Below are positions 1 through 10,475 of a stretch of DNA of 64,000 bases, in pieces. Positions within the stretch are counted from its first letter, which is position 1; each line of letters begins with the position of its first letter. The DNA comes from Artemia franciscana (lineage: Eukaryota > Arthropoda > Branchiopoda > Anostraca > Artemiidae), in assembly GCF_032884065.1 (NCBI RefSeq), contig NC_088879.1, positions 19,516,038-19,580,037 on the forward strand. The letters run 5' to 3'. The translations under genes were made by a program, and so were the position numbers. The notes under the pieces are model-generated. The model was not told the DNA's origin, did no database searches, and worked only from the letters and a program-made list of their open reading frames with translations.

Positions 1-610
1 AAACTGGTGCAAACATAAATAGGTAACAGAAAAAGTGAAATTTAGTGTAAATGACAATCAGTAACTGGATCAAGGGGGTCAAGAACAGGGCTATATAATT
101 GGAGTTCAAAGAACGTGGTGATTTTTTAGTGAAAAAAAAAAGACTTCCCTGGCTAATTTAGGACTTTGAATTAATTAGCCTACCAAAATTTTCCTATCCT
201 ATGCAATTGAAATATTTTTCCCTTTTCAGAGCATTAAGACAATATATCACAATAAAAAATATCCAAAGCATCTTGAATGGAATGACTTAAAAAGGCAAAT
301 GACAACCACAATTTGAAATCTTACAATTAAACTTCTGGCCACACAAATTGTATTAGGCTACCCAGCTCTGAAATAATTGCTGAAGGTGTATTTGCCTGTA
401 AAATTAGAAACAGGCCCAAAGTCCCAGCCTCTTCCTTGTCAGAACTTCACATAGCATTAAAACAATAATTACACGTGACCAATGTTGTTATTATTCGCAA
501 TTAATCTTGCCGTTTAAAGTGACACGTGGCCAGACAAGTATTTGTTGCTATCTTTTAGGGGTAAAACCTCGATTAGTAAAAATCCCATTGGACAAGTAAA
601 CAAACGCACC
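1..610. mobile_element. Right end of a TIR-type element (E, copy 1), left part outside window
   Basis: Positions 541-610 are the reverse complement of 43440-43509 with one mismatch in 70, and the similarity stops abruptly at 610 and 43440. Two separate elements therefore appear to share an outer end beginning GGTGCGTTTGTTTAC. The interior (about 36-385) is a diverged copy of the right part of element B (57440-57815), including the segment around 'acagggctatataattgg'. No coding potential is visible. The end assignment is inference because neither copy shows both termini and no clear target duplication can be read. Confidence 0.5.
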
Positions 611-829
611 AATACATATATATCCAGGGTTCAAAATTATGCAACCACATGTATTTGTTATTGTTATGCAAATATATACCCTGAATTGGTATGCAGTAGC
701 CTTAAGTTCACTTTTGATGCAAATGAATATTAAATTTCGATTCAGGATACAATTCAGAGATTCAAGAGGTAAGTTTGTTTCTTATCTACCCGAATAGTCT
801 GTTAATATTAACATTTCCAAGAATGGGAA

Positions 830-1372
830 GTAAATTTTTTGTTGTTCATACTATTGACTTAAGAATAAAGTGAAACTACCTCTAAATGTTTCTTTTTACA
901 TTTTCTTTACAAATATAATTATTACTTCTGTTGCAAATTCAAATTTCAGTACTTTTTGAAGTTTTGAAAATGACCAAAATATTTCTAGATTCTGGGTATA
1001 AAAAAAGTTTAGAACATTGGTCCAAAACTTAATATTTCATTATACATCAATTTTTTAATTTTACAATATTATGCTGTTTTCTTTTTCCTTGATGCTTGAT
1101 GTTCAATTAAAACATGGGTTTTTTATAAAATATTAGAAATATGAAAGCCAGCAAAAGAAGGGATAGATAAATATCCCATGAGGTTCCAATCCAAAGCAGT
1201 ATTTAAATTTACAGATATTCAAAATGTTAGCAAATTCAGGTTAGGTTTAAAGGGCTTAAATTTGAATCTGCAAATAAGTGATTTTTGTATTTGTATAAAG
1301 TTTAAAAAAAGCATCAAGCACCTAAATGTTCACTCTTCATAAGTCAAAAATATGAACAATGAAAAATTTTCC
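830..1372. repeat. Foldback (long inverted repeat) element, diverged
   Basis: The left arm (about 830-990) and right arm (about 1200-1372) are imperfect reverse complements; for example 'ttgttgttcatactattgac' near 838 answers 'aaaaatatgaacaatgaaaa' near 1347. The same arms occur at about 37700-38240 in element C and, as single arms, near 54480 and 63550 in element B. It has no ORF and is probably a non-autonomous foldback unit. Confidence 0.6.
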
Positions 1373-2846
1373 AAATGGGTAGTTATTAAGTACTGGAAGC
1401 ATTATCTTAGACTGTCATAAAACTTCAATCTTAACTTTCCTTTTATCAATTGCTAGGCCAAGCCTACAAGATAATGAGAGGGTTCATTTAAATTTGAAGG
1501 ATATTGACCAAACTCAATTATTATTAGTATCTTATGTAGAAAAATTTATGATAGAACAATGAAAGTAAGGACAGTTTTTGGACTAGTAAGCTTTTTTTTC
1601 ATTTGGCTATTGTGACTAGAGCTTTTATTGCCTCTATAAGCTATATTTTATCATGACCACTAGTATTAGTGCACATATGGGGCTTTTGAGAAAGAAACAT
1701 GTTAAGAAATCAATATAAAAAACAATGCAAGAAACAATGCATTGACATTTGATTGCTTCTAACCAATTTTCTGAAACAAAGCAGCATCTATAATTTTCTT
1801 TAAAAGTATATGTTGAAAGATTGCCTATAACTTGTGTTGTATATTTTTACTTATTTTACACAAAGAAATTTTTTAAACCATAGGCATGTCTTGTCATCTT
1901 TGAATATAGATATCTATCTTGTCTATCTGTTATCTTAATCTAAGCTTGTTTAATACCTTTGAAAGATATGCAATTTTTGAAACAAGTATTTATTTTCATT
2001 GTGTATTTTAAAATTTAAATGGTATCCAATATGAAATGTTGAACATTTTGATTCTCAGCTAAAAGCAGAACTTGTTTTTTCTCAAGCTGCAAAGATTTGG
2101 GATCCTTAGAGTGTTCCTTTACCTGTAGGTGCTCCTTGACTGGCAGTATGGTTAAAATGCTATATTAGCAGATCTGCATTCTTTGGAAATCACTTCTGAA
2201 TTTTTGTTAATATTATTGGTATTAACTTTTTCAAAAGAAAAGCAACAAACTTTTGCAACAAGTTCCACCATTGATTTATGTATTATCTTATTTGACCCTT
2301 TGGGCATGAATGAGGAGACACTATTGGAAGCTTTATTTTAAAAAAATTCATTTTGCTTTTTGTAAAAACTACTTTTATTTTCTAATGTATTGAAATATAT
2401 ATTCCATGCAAGATAATCTTTATTTTCAAATGTTTTAAAAAATTACAAATCCAGATGAAAAAGATAAAAATACACTTCAAAGATATAAGATAATATAAAC
2501 AGCAGCTGAGTATGGATCACTTTATAGATGATTTGACAAAATTGACCAAGAGGTTTCTTTTGTTAGAGATGATAATTGATTGTCACTGTGATATCTTAGT
2601 CAGAGAATAACAGCTGTCATTTAGTCAAATATTTGGTCAAATCTCAGTGGATGACCAAACAAATAACCAATAAGGGCCTTGAATTTAAAGCTAACTTTGA
2701 TGCCTAAATTGAAAGTAAAAAATTTTGCATATTTGAAATCTTCTTCTTTGGCAGATGCAGGCTTTTCAGTCAAGACTACTCAGCCATTTTTCTTTTGATT
2801 CACTCTGTGATGGACAGGGTTACTGATTTGGCTGCTTCTTAATTAT
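1373..2846. other. AT-rich unassigned DNA
   Basis: I see no convincing ORF, RNA gene, tandem repeat or splice-bounded exon here. It may be intron or decayed repeat. Confidence 0.5.
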
Positions 2847-4640
2847 CTAAAATTTGCTCAGATTTTTTTCAGTAGATCTTTTGATAAAAGTAGATGAAAT
2901 ATAAGATGATAAATACTGATTTTTGAGCCCTGGGGGCATGTATAGTGAGATAGACTCTTGGCTGATAGTGAAAATTTGTGGTGTTTGAAGCCCTTTAAGA
3001 GTTGACATTACAGAATATTCTGTGATAGTGAAAATTTGTGGTGTTTGAAGCCCTTTAAGAGTTGACATTACAGAATATTCTGTGCGGACGTCAGCCTATT
3101 ACATTCAAATAGGCAATGGTCAATTTTTTCATTTTTAAGATTACAAAACCTGCAAAGAGGGAACTGTGCCACTTGAATTAGGGAACTGATATGATAACAC
3201 CTCAAAATTTAGCCCATTTGAGCCAGACAAAATTCTATGATAAATCTTGGAAAGGTGCTTGTTGGGGAAAGGCAATAGGATTGGATTATTCCTATGTAAC
3301 AACATCTCTGATAATCTCCGTTGGTGAATATCCCTAATGGGGTTTGGCACTGGGAATTTCTTTAGGGTATTGACATAATCATTTGCAATGCCTCTATACA
3401 TGGATAGATTTCTTAACCAGTTATGCAGAGTATGAGAGCTATTAGTCAAATTTTTGTAAGAAAATTAATCAAAATGAATCTTTGTCTTTCATTTATAGTT
3501 GATTTATAGTCCACTCTCAGTAAGGAGAAACTTGGTGTTTGTTGGTTTCCTAAGACCAAATGTGAGATGGATTATATCATTTTGTGTTGTTTCAATTTTT
3601 GCATATGGGTGTTAGCACAAGCACCATAAACAATGAAGCCATAATTAATATGGGGTATTATAGGTGATTTATAAAATTTGAACCATGTTTTCTCATGACA
3701 GCCCCAAGGTGTTGATAGTAGTCTTTTTATTATTCTTATTTTTTCTAAGGTAATTTTTAATTGTTTGTGATGTGAAAGTGTGAATTGAGTTTTGGGTCAA
3801 GCATGAGGCCTAGGTAACTTATTTGATTGTCCTCTTGAATAATTATTCCATTTAGAGTTAGCCTTGCATTAAGATTATTTTGCTTGTGGTGGAATTGGAT
3901 GATTTTCAAATTGGTTGGTGCAATGGATAAATCAGAATTTTGAGAAAACTTCAAATTGAAAAGGTGATTTTTGCAACTTTAAATGTGCAATTCCAAAGGT
4001 TTTGCCAGTTGCCCATAATACCAGATCATCAGCATATTGTAAATTGGTGTGTGGGAAGTTCATGTCCTAGAGAAATATGGAAAAGAGGAGGCAGCTCAGG
4101 ACTGTACCCTGTGGAAGACCTTTGGTTATCGCAGTTTTTTGTTAGAAGGGTGAACCTACAAAAACAATGGAACTTCGATTTTCTAGGAAAAATTTTTATA
4201 AAGGATACAAGTGGGGGGGGGGTAATCAAAGACTTGCAAGTTTAACCAATAGAATCTGGTGATTAACATTGTCATATGCCTCTTCAAAGTCTAGTAATGC
4301 AGCAATTAGGATATTATTTTTGGATATGAATTCATTTATTGCATTTGTTTTTTGTGTGTCCTAGTTTTAAATATTTTTGGCACTGGATTGGTTTTGGCTT
4401 GTAGGGCTTATGGAGTTTCCTTTGTCCAAAAAGGAATATTTGGGCCAAGATATTGCATTCTTCTCTGAGTGTGAATAAGAAAGACTTGCTCGACTTTTGG
4501 CCATTGACATCTGGTTTACTCAGTTGGGTGACATCAGCAACTGGGAACAGGATACCTGTTGTGTCAGAGAGCCCTTCATTTAGCTCCAGAATAGGTATTT
4601 CTAGAGGGATACACAACTATTTTTGCTGGATTATGGTTTG
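2847..4640 (-). pseudogene. Decayed non-LTR retrotransposon (zinc-knuckle ORF1 end joined to reverse transcriptase)
   Basis: Read on the minus strand, 4616-4332 ends in a damaged retroviral-type zinc knuckle (PIQCQKYLKLGHTKNKC; the second Cys is replaced). Only about 50 bases later comes reverse transcriptase motif A (LLDFEEAYDNVNH, near 4265-4300). The endonuclease and the RT amino-terminal part are therefore missing, implying an internal deletion of a kilobase or more. Further on, frameshifted, are a motif B-like segment (near 4090-4130), a decayed YADD region (near 4010), 'QISYLGLMLDPKLN' (near 3790), 'YGFIVYGACANTHMQKLK' (near 3600) and the C-terminal region to 2847. The layout fits a Jockey-type LINE. 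Several stops and frameshifts make it non-functional. Confidence 0.8.
2963..3082. repeat. Exact 60-bp tandem duplication
   Basis: Units 2963-3022 and 3023-3082 are identical. The unit is a multiple of three, so on the minus strand it repeats 20 codons (including KGLQTPQIFTI) in the open frame of the LINE remnant that contains it. Perfect identity inside an otherwise decayed sequence indicates a recent event, or an assembly artefact. Confidence 0.95.
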
Positions 4641-4671
4641 GAGTCCATAGAACAGATTTTATTGGGATGAA

Positions 4672-7090
4672 TAGAAAAAATGAAGTATTTTTAACTTATG
4701 AGCGGGTGATAGGATCTTAATGAAATTTGATGTTTGGAATGATATTGTGTCTCAGAACTCTTATTTTAAATCCCGACCGGATCTGATGACGTTGGGGGGA
4801 GTTGGAGGAGGAAAACCTAAATTCCCGGTTTTGCTACTTTAGGCACTTCCAGGTAAGCTAGGACGATGAAATTTGGCAAGCATATCAGGGACCGGACCAG
4901 ATTAAATTAGAAATAGTCGTTTTCCCGATTTGCCCATCTGGGGGGGGGGAGTGGGGGCCGGTTAATTTGGAAAAAATAGAAAAAATGAAGTAATTTTAAC
5001 TTATGAGTGGGTGATTGGATCTTAATGAAATTTGATGTTTGGAATGATATTGTGTCTCAGAGCTCTTATTCTAAATCCCGACTGGGTCTGATGACATTGG
5101 GGGGAGTTGGAGGGGGGAACCTAAAATCTTGGAAAACTCTTAGAGTGGAGGGATCGGGATGAAACTTGATGGAAAAAATAAGCGCAAGTCCCAGATACAT
5201 GATTGACATAATCGGAACTGATTCGCTCTCTTTGGGGTAGTGGGGGGGGGAGTAATTCTTAAAAATTTAGAAAAATGAGGTATTTTCAATTTACGAATGG
5301 GTGATCGGATCTCAATGAAATTTGATGTTTAGAAGGATATCGTGTCTTAGAGCTTTTATTTTAAATCACGACCGGATCTGGTGATGGGGGTGGGGAGTTG
5401 GGAGGGGGAAACCTAAAACTTGGAAAACACTTAGAGTGGAGGGATCGGGATGAAACATGGTGGGAAAAATAAACACAAGTCCTAGATAGATGATTGACAT
5501 AAACGGAACGGATCCGCTCTCTTTGGGGTAGTTGGGGGGGGGGGTATTTTTGAAAAATTAAAAAAAATGAGGTATTTTTAACTTACGAACGGGTTATCGG
5601 ATCTCAATGAAATTTGATATTTAGAAGGATATTGTGGCTCAGAGCTCTTATTTTAAACCCGACCGGATCTGGTGACATTTGGGGGGGAGTTGGGAGGGGA
5701 AACCTAAAACTTGGAAAACACTTAGAGTGGAGGGATCGGGATGAAACTTGGTGGGGAAAAAACAGAGTCCTAGATACTTGATTGACATAACCAGAACGGA
5801 TCCGCTCTCTTTGGGGTAGTTGGGGGGGGGGTTAATTCTGAAAAATTAGAAAAAAAGAAGTATTTTTAACTTACGAACAGGTGATTGGATCTCCATGAAA
5901 TTTGATATAAGAAGGATATCGTGTCTCAAAGCTCTTATTTTAAATCCTGGCCGGATCTGGTGACATTGGGGGAAGTTTGGGGTGGGGAAACCTAAAATGA
6001 TGGAAAACGCTTAGATTGGAGGGATTTGGATGAAACTTGGTTGGAAAAATAAGCAGAAGTCTTGCATAAGTGATTTACATAATTGGAACTGATCCGCTCA
6101 ATTGCGGGGGGGGGGGTATTCTGAAAAATAAGAAAAAATGACGTATTTTTAACTTACGAAGGAGTGATCGGATCTTCATGAAACTTCATATTTAGAAGGA
6201 TCTCGTAACTCAGATCTCGTATTTTAAATCTCAACCGGATCCAGCGTAATTGGAGGGGGGCAGTTGAGGGGAACCAGAAATCTTAGAAAATACTTAAGAG
6301 GTGAGATCAGGATGAAACTGGATGGGAAGAATCGAAACCTGTCTAAGATACGTGACTGACATAACTGGACCGGATCTGCTCTCTTTGGTGGAGTTGGGGG
6401 GGGGGTAATTTTAAAAATTGAGGAATTTGTAACTTACGAAAGGGTGACCAGATCTTAATCAAATTTGATATTTAGAAGGATCTTGCGCTTTAAAGCTCTA
6501 ATTTTCAATTCCGACCAGATCCTGTGACATTCGGGGGAGTTGGAGGGGGAAACCGGAATTCTTGGAAAACGTGAAAATTGGGGTATTTTTATTTTACGAA
6601 CAGGTGATCGGATCGTAATGAAATTTGATATTTAGAAGGAATTCATGTCTCAGAGCTCTTATTTCAAATCCGGACCAGATCTTTTGACATTGGGGGGAGT
6701 TGGAGGGGGAAATCTTGGAGAAACACTTGGAGTGTAGGAATCGGGATGAAGCTTGGTGGATAGAATAAACAAATGTCCTTGATACGTGATTGACTGAACC
6801 AAACTGGATTCGCTCTCTTTGGGGGAGTTGAGGGAGGGGTTCAGTGATTTGGCGAGTTTGGTGCTTCTGGACGTGCTAAGACGATGAAAATTGGTAGGTG
6901 TGTCAGGGAGCTGCACAATTTGACTTGATAAAGTCGTTTTCCCAGATTCAACCATCGGGGGGGGGGCAAAAGGGAGAGGAAAAATTAGAAAAAATTAGGT
7001 ATTTAAAACTTACGAGTGGGTGATCGGATCTTAATGAATTTTGATATTTAGAAGAACTTTGTGACTCAGAGCTCTTATTTTAAATCTTGA
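4672..7090 (+). repeat. Tandem satellite array, ~290-bp unit, about nine units
   Basis: Units begin with an 'aaaaaatgaggtatttttaa' motif near 4672, 4978, 5269, 5560, 5849, 6131, 6413, 6572 (after a short unit) and 6988. Each continues with a 'gatcggatcttaatgaaatt' block, a 'gctcttattttaaatccc' block, a 'cttggaaaac' block and a G run of about 8-11. Variant units near 4838-4960 and 6819-6960 carry an extra block around 'gacgatgaaa'. Units differ by perhaps 10-20 percent by eye. Related units lie at 7985-8215, 9481-10340 and, inverted, at 41225-41819. Confidence 0.93.
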
Positions 7091-7235
7091 CCGGCATTAA
7101 GCCTCTTATTTTCCTTTTTAAATCAATCTATTGATTCATAGAATTTTGCTAGAGCTCATACCATATGATCTCTTGGCTCTTCGCTCTTCTCGCCTCGTCA
7201 CAAGTGCCATATGAGCTCTTAGCTCTTGTTGTTTT
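7091..7235 (+). repeat. Satellite-array tail sequence with paired CATATG/GAGCTC motifs
   Basis: The array runs into a non-satellite tail containing 'aaatcaatctattgattc', 'gctagagctcataccatatg' and 'gccatatgagctcttagctc'. The same junction and tail occur at about 10340-10475, and part of the tail at about 8208-8270. A recurring boundary means the satellite travels with this tail as a unit. Confidence 0.75.
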
Positions 7236-7392
7236 CTTTTTTTAGGGTAGAATTGAAACTACAGAGAAATTTTAGGGTCTGATCATACTATCGATCAGTT
7301 CAAAAGTGTTTTTGTATTGTCTGATATTTCGAGAGGCTTTCCAGTTAACAGCTGACCTTTTTCACGGCTAATTCTTTGATTTTATTTTATAG

Positions 7393-7640
7393 GTTACATA
7401 ATTGAAGATAATGCGCTTAGGCGTCGACAGGTTCTCTCTTCACTTTTTTTGGAGCCCCTTTTAAACTTCGTCTTGTCAGAAATCCCTTTGTCATTCAAAA
7501 GAGTTGTGCCGTGGGTGATCTTCAACGTGTGTCGATCTTTGAATGAAGAAAATGCAAGATTTGTGGCACCATTACAAAAGAGTCACATTAGAGTAATGCT
7601 GCCTGCGTTGGAATTTCTTATTCAATCAAACGATAGCAGT
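7393..7640 (+). CDS. Internal exon of an importin-alpha (karyopherin-alpha)-like protein
   Basis: The exon follows a T-rich tract and acceptor ('gattttattttatag' ending at 7392) and is followed by donor GTGAGT at 7641. It holds 2 + 82x3 bases open throughout, giving YIIEDNALRRQVLSSLFLEP, then a segment with EIPLSFKRVVPWVIFNVCRS and later MLPALEFLIQSNDSS. This matches the armadillo repeats of importin-alpha, the cytosolic adaptor that binds nuclear localisation signals and hands cargo to importin-beta. W-V-I-F-N is the W-x3-N pair that lines the NLS groove in this family. If the preceding exon ends in G, the first codon is Gly, as in the family's 'ALGN/YI' context. The sequence is divergent (V and F where the family has N and L). 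No neighbouring exon was found in this window, so it is either an exon between very long introns or an isolated relic, but no stop or frameshift is visible. Confidence 0.72.
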
Positions 7641-7788
7641 GTGAGTATTACTACGATCCATTAATTTATTTTATTTTCAATGAGTTTGATATGTCTAGGA
7701 GTTTGTTTTTCGCTTGGGAGCGATCGAACAGAATAGTTGAGAAGAATTTTACTTGCCGATACAATAAATGATTGTTATTCTTAAGTAT

Positions 7789-7858
7789 GGCTTGTGGTCT
7801 AGGGGTATGATTCTCGCTTAGGGGGCGAGAGGTTTTAGGTTCTAATCCTGGACCACCC
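7789..7858 (+). tRNA. tRNA-Pro(AGG)-like sequence, degenerate
   Basis: The D arm ('tggtctaggggtatgattct') and the anticodon arm match tRNA-Pro; its stem is CTCGC/GCGAG around loop TTAGGGG, with anticodon AGG at 7820-7822. The T arm (ggttctaatcc) is near consensus but its stem has decayed. The acceptor stem lacks one 5' base and does not pair well with the 3' side (gaccaccca). I read it as a tRNA pseudogene or a tRNA-derived SINE head rather than a working tRNA. Confidence 0.65.
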
Positions 7859-7984
7859 AATTTTAATTAAGAAGATCCGGAACTAGATACATGATGAATA
7901 TAGCGATCGCTGAAAGTTGGCATCAGGGGCCCAAACGGATCAAATTAGAATCGCTTCCCCGATTCGAACATCATGTGAGAGCGA

Positions 7985-8275
7985 AATGACGGTTAATTCA
8001 GAAAAATTAGAAAAAGTGACGTATTTTTAACTTACGAAGGGTCTATCGGATCTTAATTAAATATGATATTTAGAAGTACCTCGTGTCTCAGAGCTCTTAT
8101 TTCAAATCTCGACCGGTTCCAGTGACATTTGCGGGAGTTGGAAGGGGAAACCGGAAATCTTAGAAAACGCTTAGGGTGGGGAGATCGTAGTGATACTTGG
8201 TGGGAAGAAGCTCTTGGCTTTTCCGACCTCGTCACAAATGCCATATGAGCTCTTGGCTCTTGTTTGTTTCAGTTT
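7985..8275 (+). repeat. Single satellite unit plus tail
   Basis: It carries the 'gtatttttaacttacgaa' start, the 'gctcttatttcaaatctcg' block and 'gaaaacgcttagggtgg', then passes into the tail ('gccatatgagctcttggctc'). It is a solo copy of the unit-tail combination seen at 7091 and 10340. Confidence 0.75.
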
Positions 8276-8400
8276 TTCTTTGATGACATACACTCATTTG
8301 GGCTGTTAATCACGAGTGGGTTGAGCTCCTTTCTCATGGTCACGATATTTGCCTTCTCTCCTCTGACATCGCGAATGGAATTGATTGTGGAATTGATATT

Positions 8401-9030
8401 TGACTAAATGAGGTGCTTGCTGACTTTTTTTTTGTCAAGGATCATTGTAAGTTGTCCTCGACGGCTTCATATCAAAAGCACATCCAATCTTATCAGGAGT
8501 ACCCCAAGGGAGTATTCTTGGGCCAACTCTTCTTGGTATTCGTAAACGATCTAGGGGACAACCTTGTGAAGAAACCTCACCACTTTGCTGAGGACACGGC
8601 AACAAAAACATCAATTGCAAAAGATGACGATCCCAGCAAACCCCATAAGGAACTCCAGGTTGACCTGGAGAGAATCGAGGCGTGGGCAGATGCATGGCTT
8701 GAAAGTTTTAACGCATCAAAAATGGAAGAGCTCCTACTTTCTAAGGCGCTTAATATGAGGGCTCATCCTGATTTCGTCTTCAAAGGAGAGGCAATAATGC
8801 GAGTTGATACACTGTGCCTACTTTGAGCTAATTTCTCTTCGGAACTCTCATGGACTGAGCAACTCAGTAAAATTAGATCCTCTTTCTCTAAGAAGTTAGG
8901 AGTTATCCTAAGATGCAACAGTCTTCTCCCTGATGAGTCTATTCTGCCATTTTCCATTTCGTGCATCAGACCTGTCATGGAATATGCATGTCCTCTTTTC
9001 GCAAATGTACCTGTTTGCAATTTCAAAAGC
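8401..9030 (+). pseudogene. Non-LTR retrotransposon reverse transcriptase fragment
   Basis: One frame reads SGVPQGSILGP (RT motif B, about 8492-8525). A one-base shift then moves to LFLVFVNDLGDN and HFAEDTATKTS, in which the catalytic F-A-D-D box has become F-A-E-D. It continues with ELQVDLERIEAWADAWLESF and, after another shift, SWTEQLSKIRSSFSKKLGVI and SCIRPVMEYACPLFANVP. The element lacks its 5' half and its 3' end. The frameshifts and lost catalytic Asp mean it is dead. Its sequence is unlike the other LINEs in the window, so it is a separate family. Confidence 0.85.
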
Positions 9031-9480
9031 TGTATAAGTGCAACGATTTTTTTTATTTCAAAGGTTTTGCTTTAAAGTTTGAAGTGAGTTTTACCTCAAG
9101 GCCTTACCTGGCTTTAAAAATCAAAAATCATACTCCAGACATGTTATCTTGTCTCACAAGATAACATTGACTGAAGATTAACAGACTGATGTATTTAAAA
9201 TTGGGCAGCTAAGAATAAACTGTAGTTCAATGCAAACAAGTTAAAACTCTTGGGTTTGGGCTAAGATAAATAGAAGTGGCAGTATTTCATTAGTTCTGAA
9301 CGCCCTAGCAATCATCAACCATACCAAAAAGACCTTAATATGTCCTTATTACAAATTCAGGAACCCTGAAATAAATGTAAGGCCTTTTTGTTGTGAAAGA
9401 AGTTAAAGTGAGAGGAAATTAAAAAAAAATAATTCAAAAAAGTGTGCAAAAGCTTTTTTTGGAAGTATGCAATTTTGGGG
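9031..9480. other. Unassigned AT-rich spacer
   Basis: I see nothing recognisable between the RT fragment and the next satellite block. Confidence 0.4.
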
Positions 9481-10475
9481 TCGAACAATTGATATTTAGA
9501 GTGACCTGGAAATCTTGGAAAACGCTTAGGGTGTAGAGATCAGGATGAAACTTGGTGAGAAGAATAGACACAAGTCTTAGATACATTATTGATATAAATG
9601 GACCGGATCCGCTTTCTTTGGGGGAGTTGGGGGGATTTCCAGTGCTTTGGCGAGTTTGGTGCTTCTAGACGTATTAGGACGATGAAAATTGGTAGGCGTG
9701 TCAGGGACCTGCTCAAATTGACTTTATAACAGTCGTTGCCCCGATTCGACCATCTAGGGGGCTGGAGGGAGAAGAAAAATTGAAAAAAGAAGTATTTTTA
9801 ACTTACGAATGGGTGATCGGATCTTAATGAAATTTGATATTTAGAAGGAACTCGTGTCTTAGAGGTCTTATTTCAAAATCCCGACCGTATCCGGTGATAT
9901 TGGGGAGAGTTGGAGGGGAAACAGGAAATCTTGGAAAACGCCTAGAGTGGAGAGATTGGGATTAAACTTAGTGGGAAAAATAAGCACAAGTCTTAAATAC
10001 GTGATTGTCACAACTGGACTGAATCTGCTCTCTTTGTGGGGAGTTGGGGGGGGGTGTTGATTCGAAAAAATTAGAAAAACTGAGGTAATTTAACCTAGGG
10101 TCGGGTGACTGGATCTTAATGAAATTTAATATTTAAAAGGAATTCATGTCTCAGAGGTTTTATTTTAAATTCCAAACAGATCTGGTTACACTGGGGGGAG
10201 TTGGAGGGGACAAAAGGAAATCTTGGAAAACTCATAGAGAGGAGAGATGAAACCAGGTGGCATGAAACTTGGTACAAATGGGTGATCAGATCTTAATGAA
10301 TTTAGAAGTAGCGCGTGTCTTAGAGCTCTTATTTTAAATCCTGACCTTTATTAAGCCTCTGATTTCCTTTAAATCAATCTATTGATTCTTAGAATTTCGC
10401 TAGAGCTCATGCCATATGTTCTCTTGGCTCTTCTGACTTCGTCACAAGCGCCATATGAACTCTTAGCGCTCTTTT
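9481..10475 (+). repeat. Second satellite block (about three diverged units) with tail
   Basis: Unit starts lie near 9785 and 10075, with partial units at both ends. The 'gacgatgaaaattggtagg' variant block (about 9638-9765) matches that of 6819-6960. The block ends in the same tail as 7091-7235, containing 'tcaatctattgattcttaga' and 'gccatatgaactcttagc'. Confidence 0.88.
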
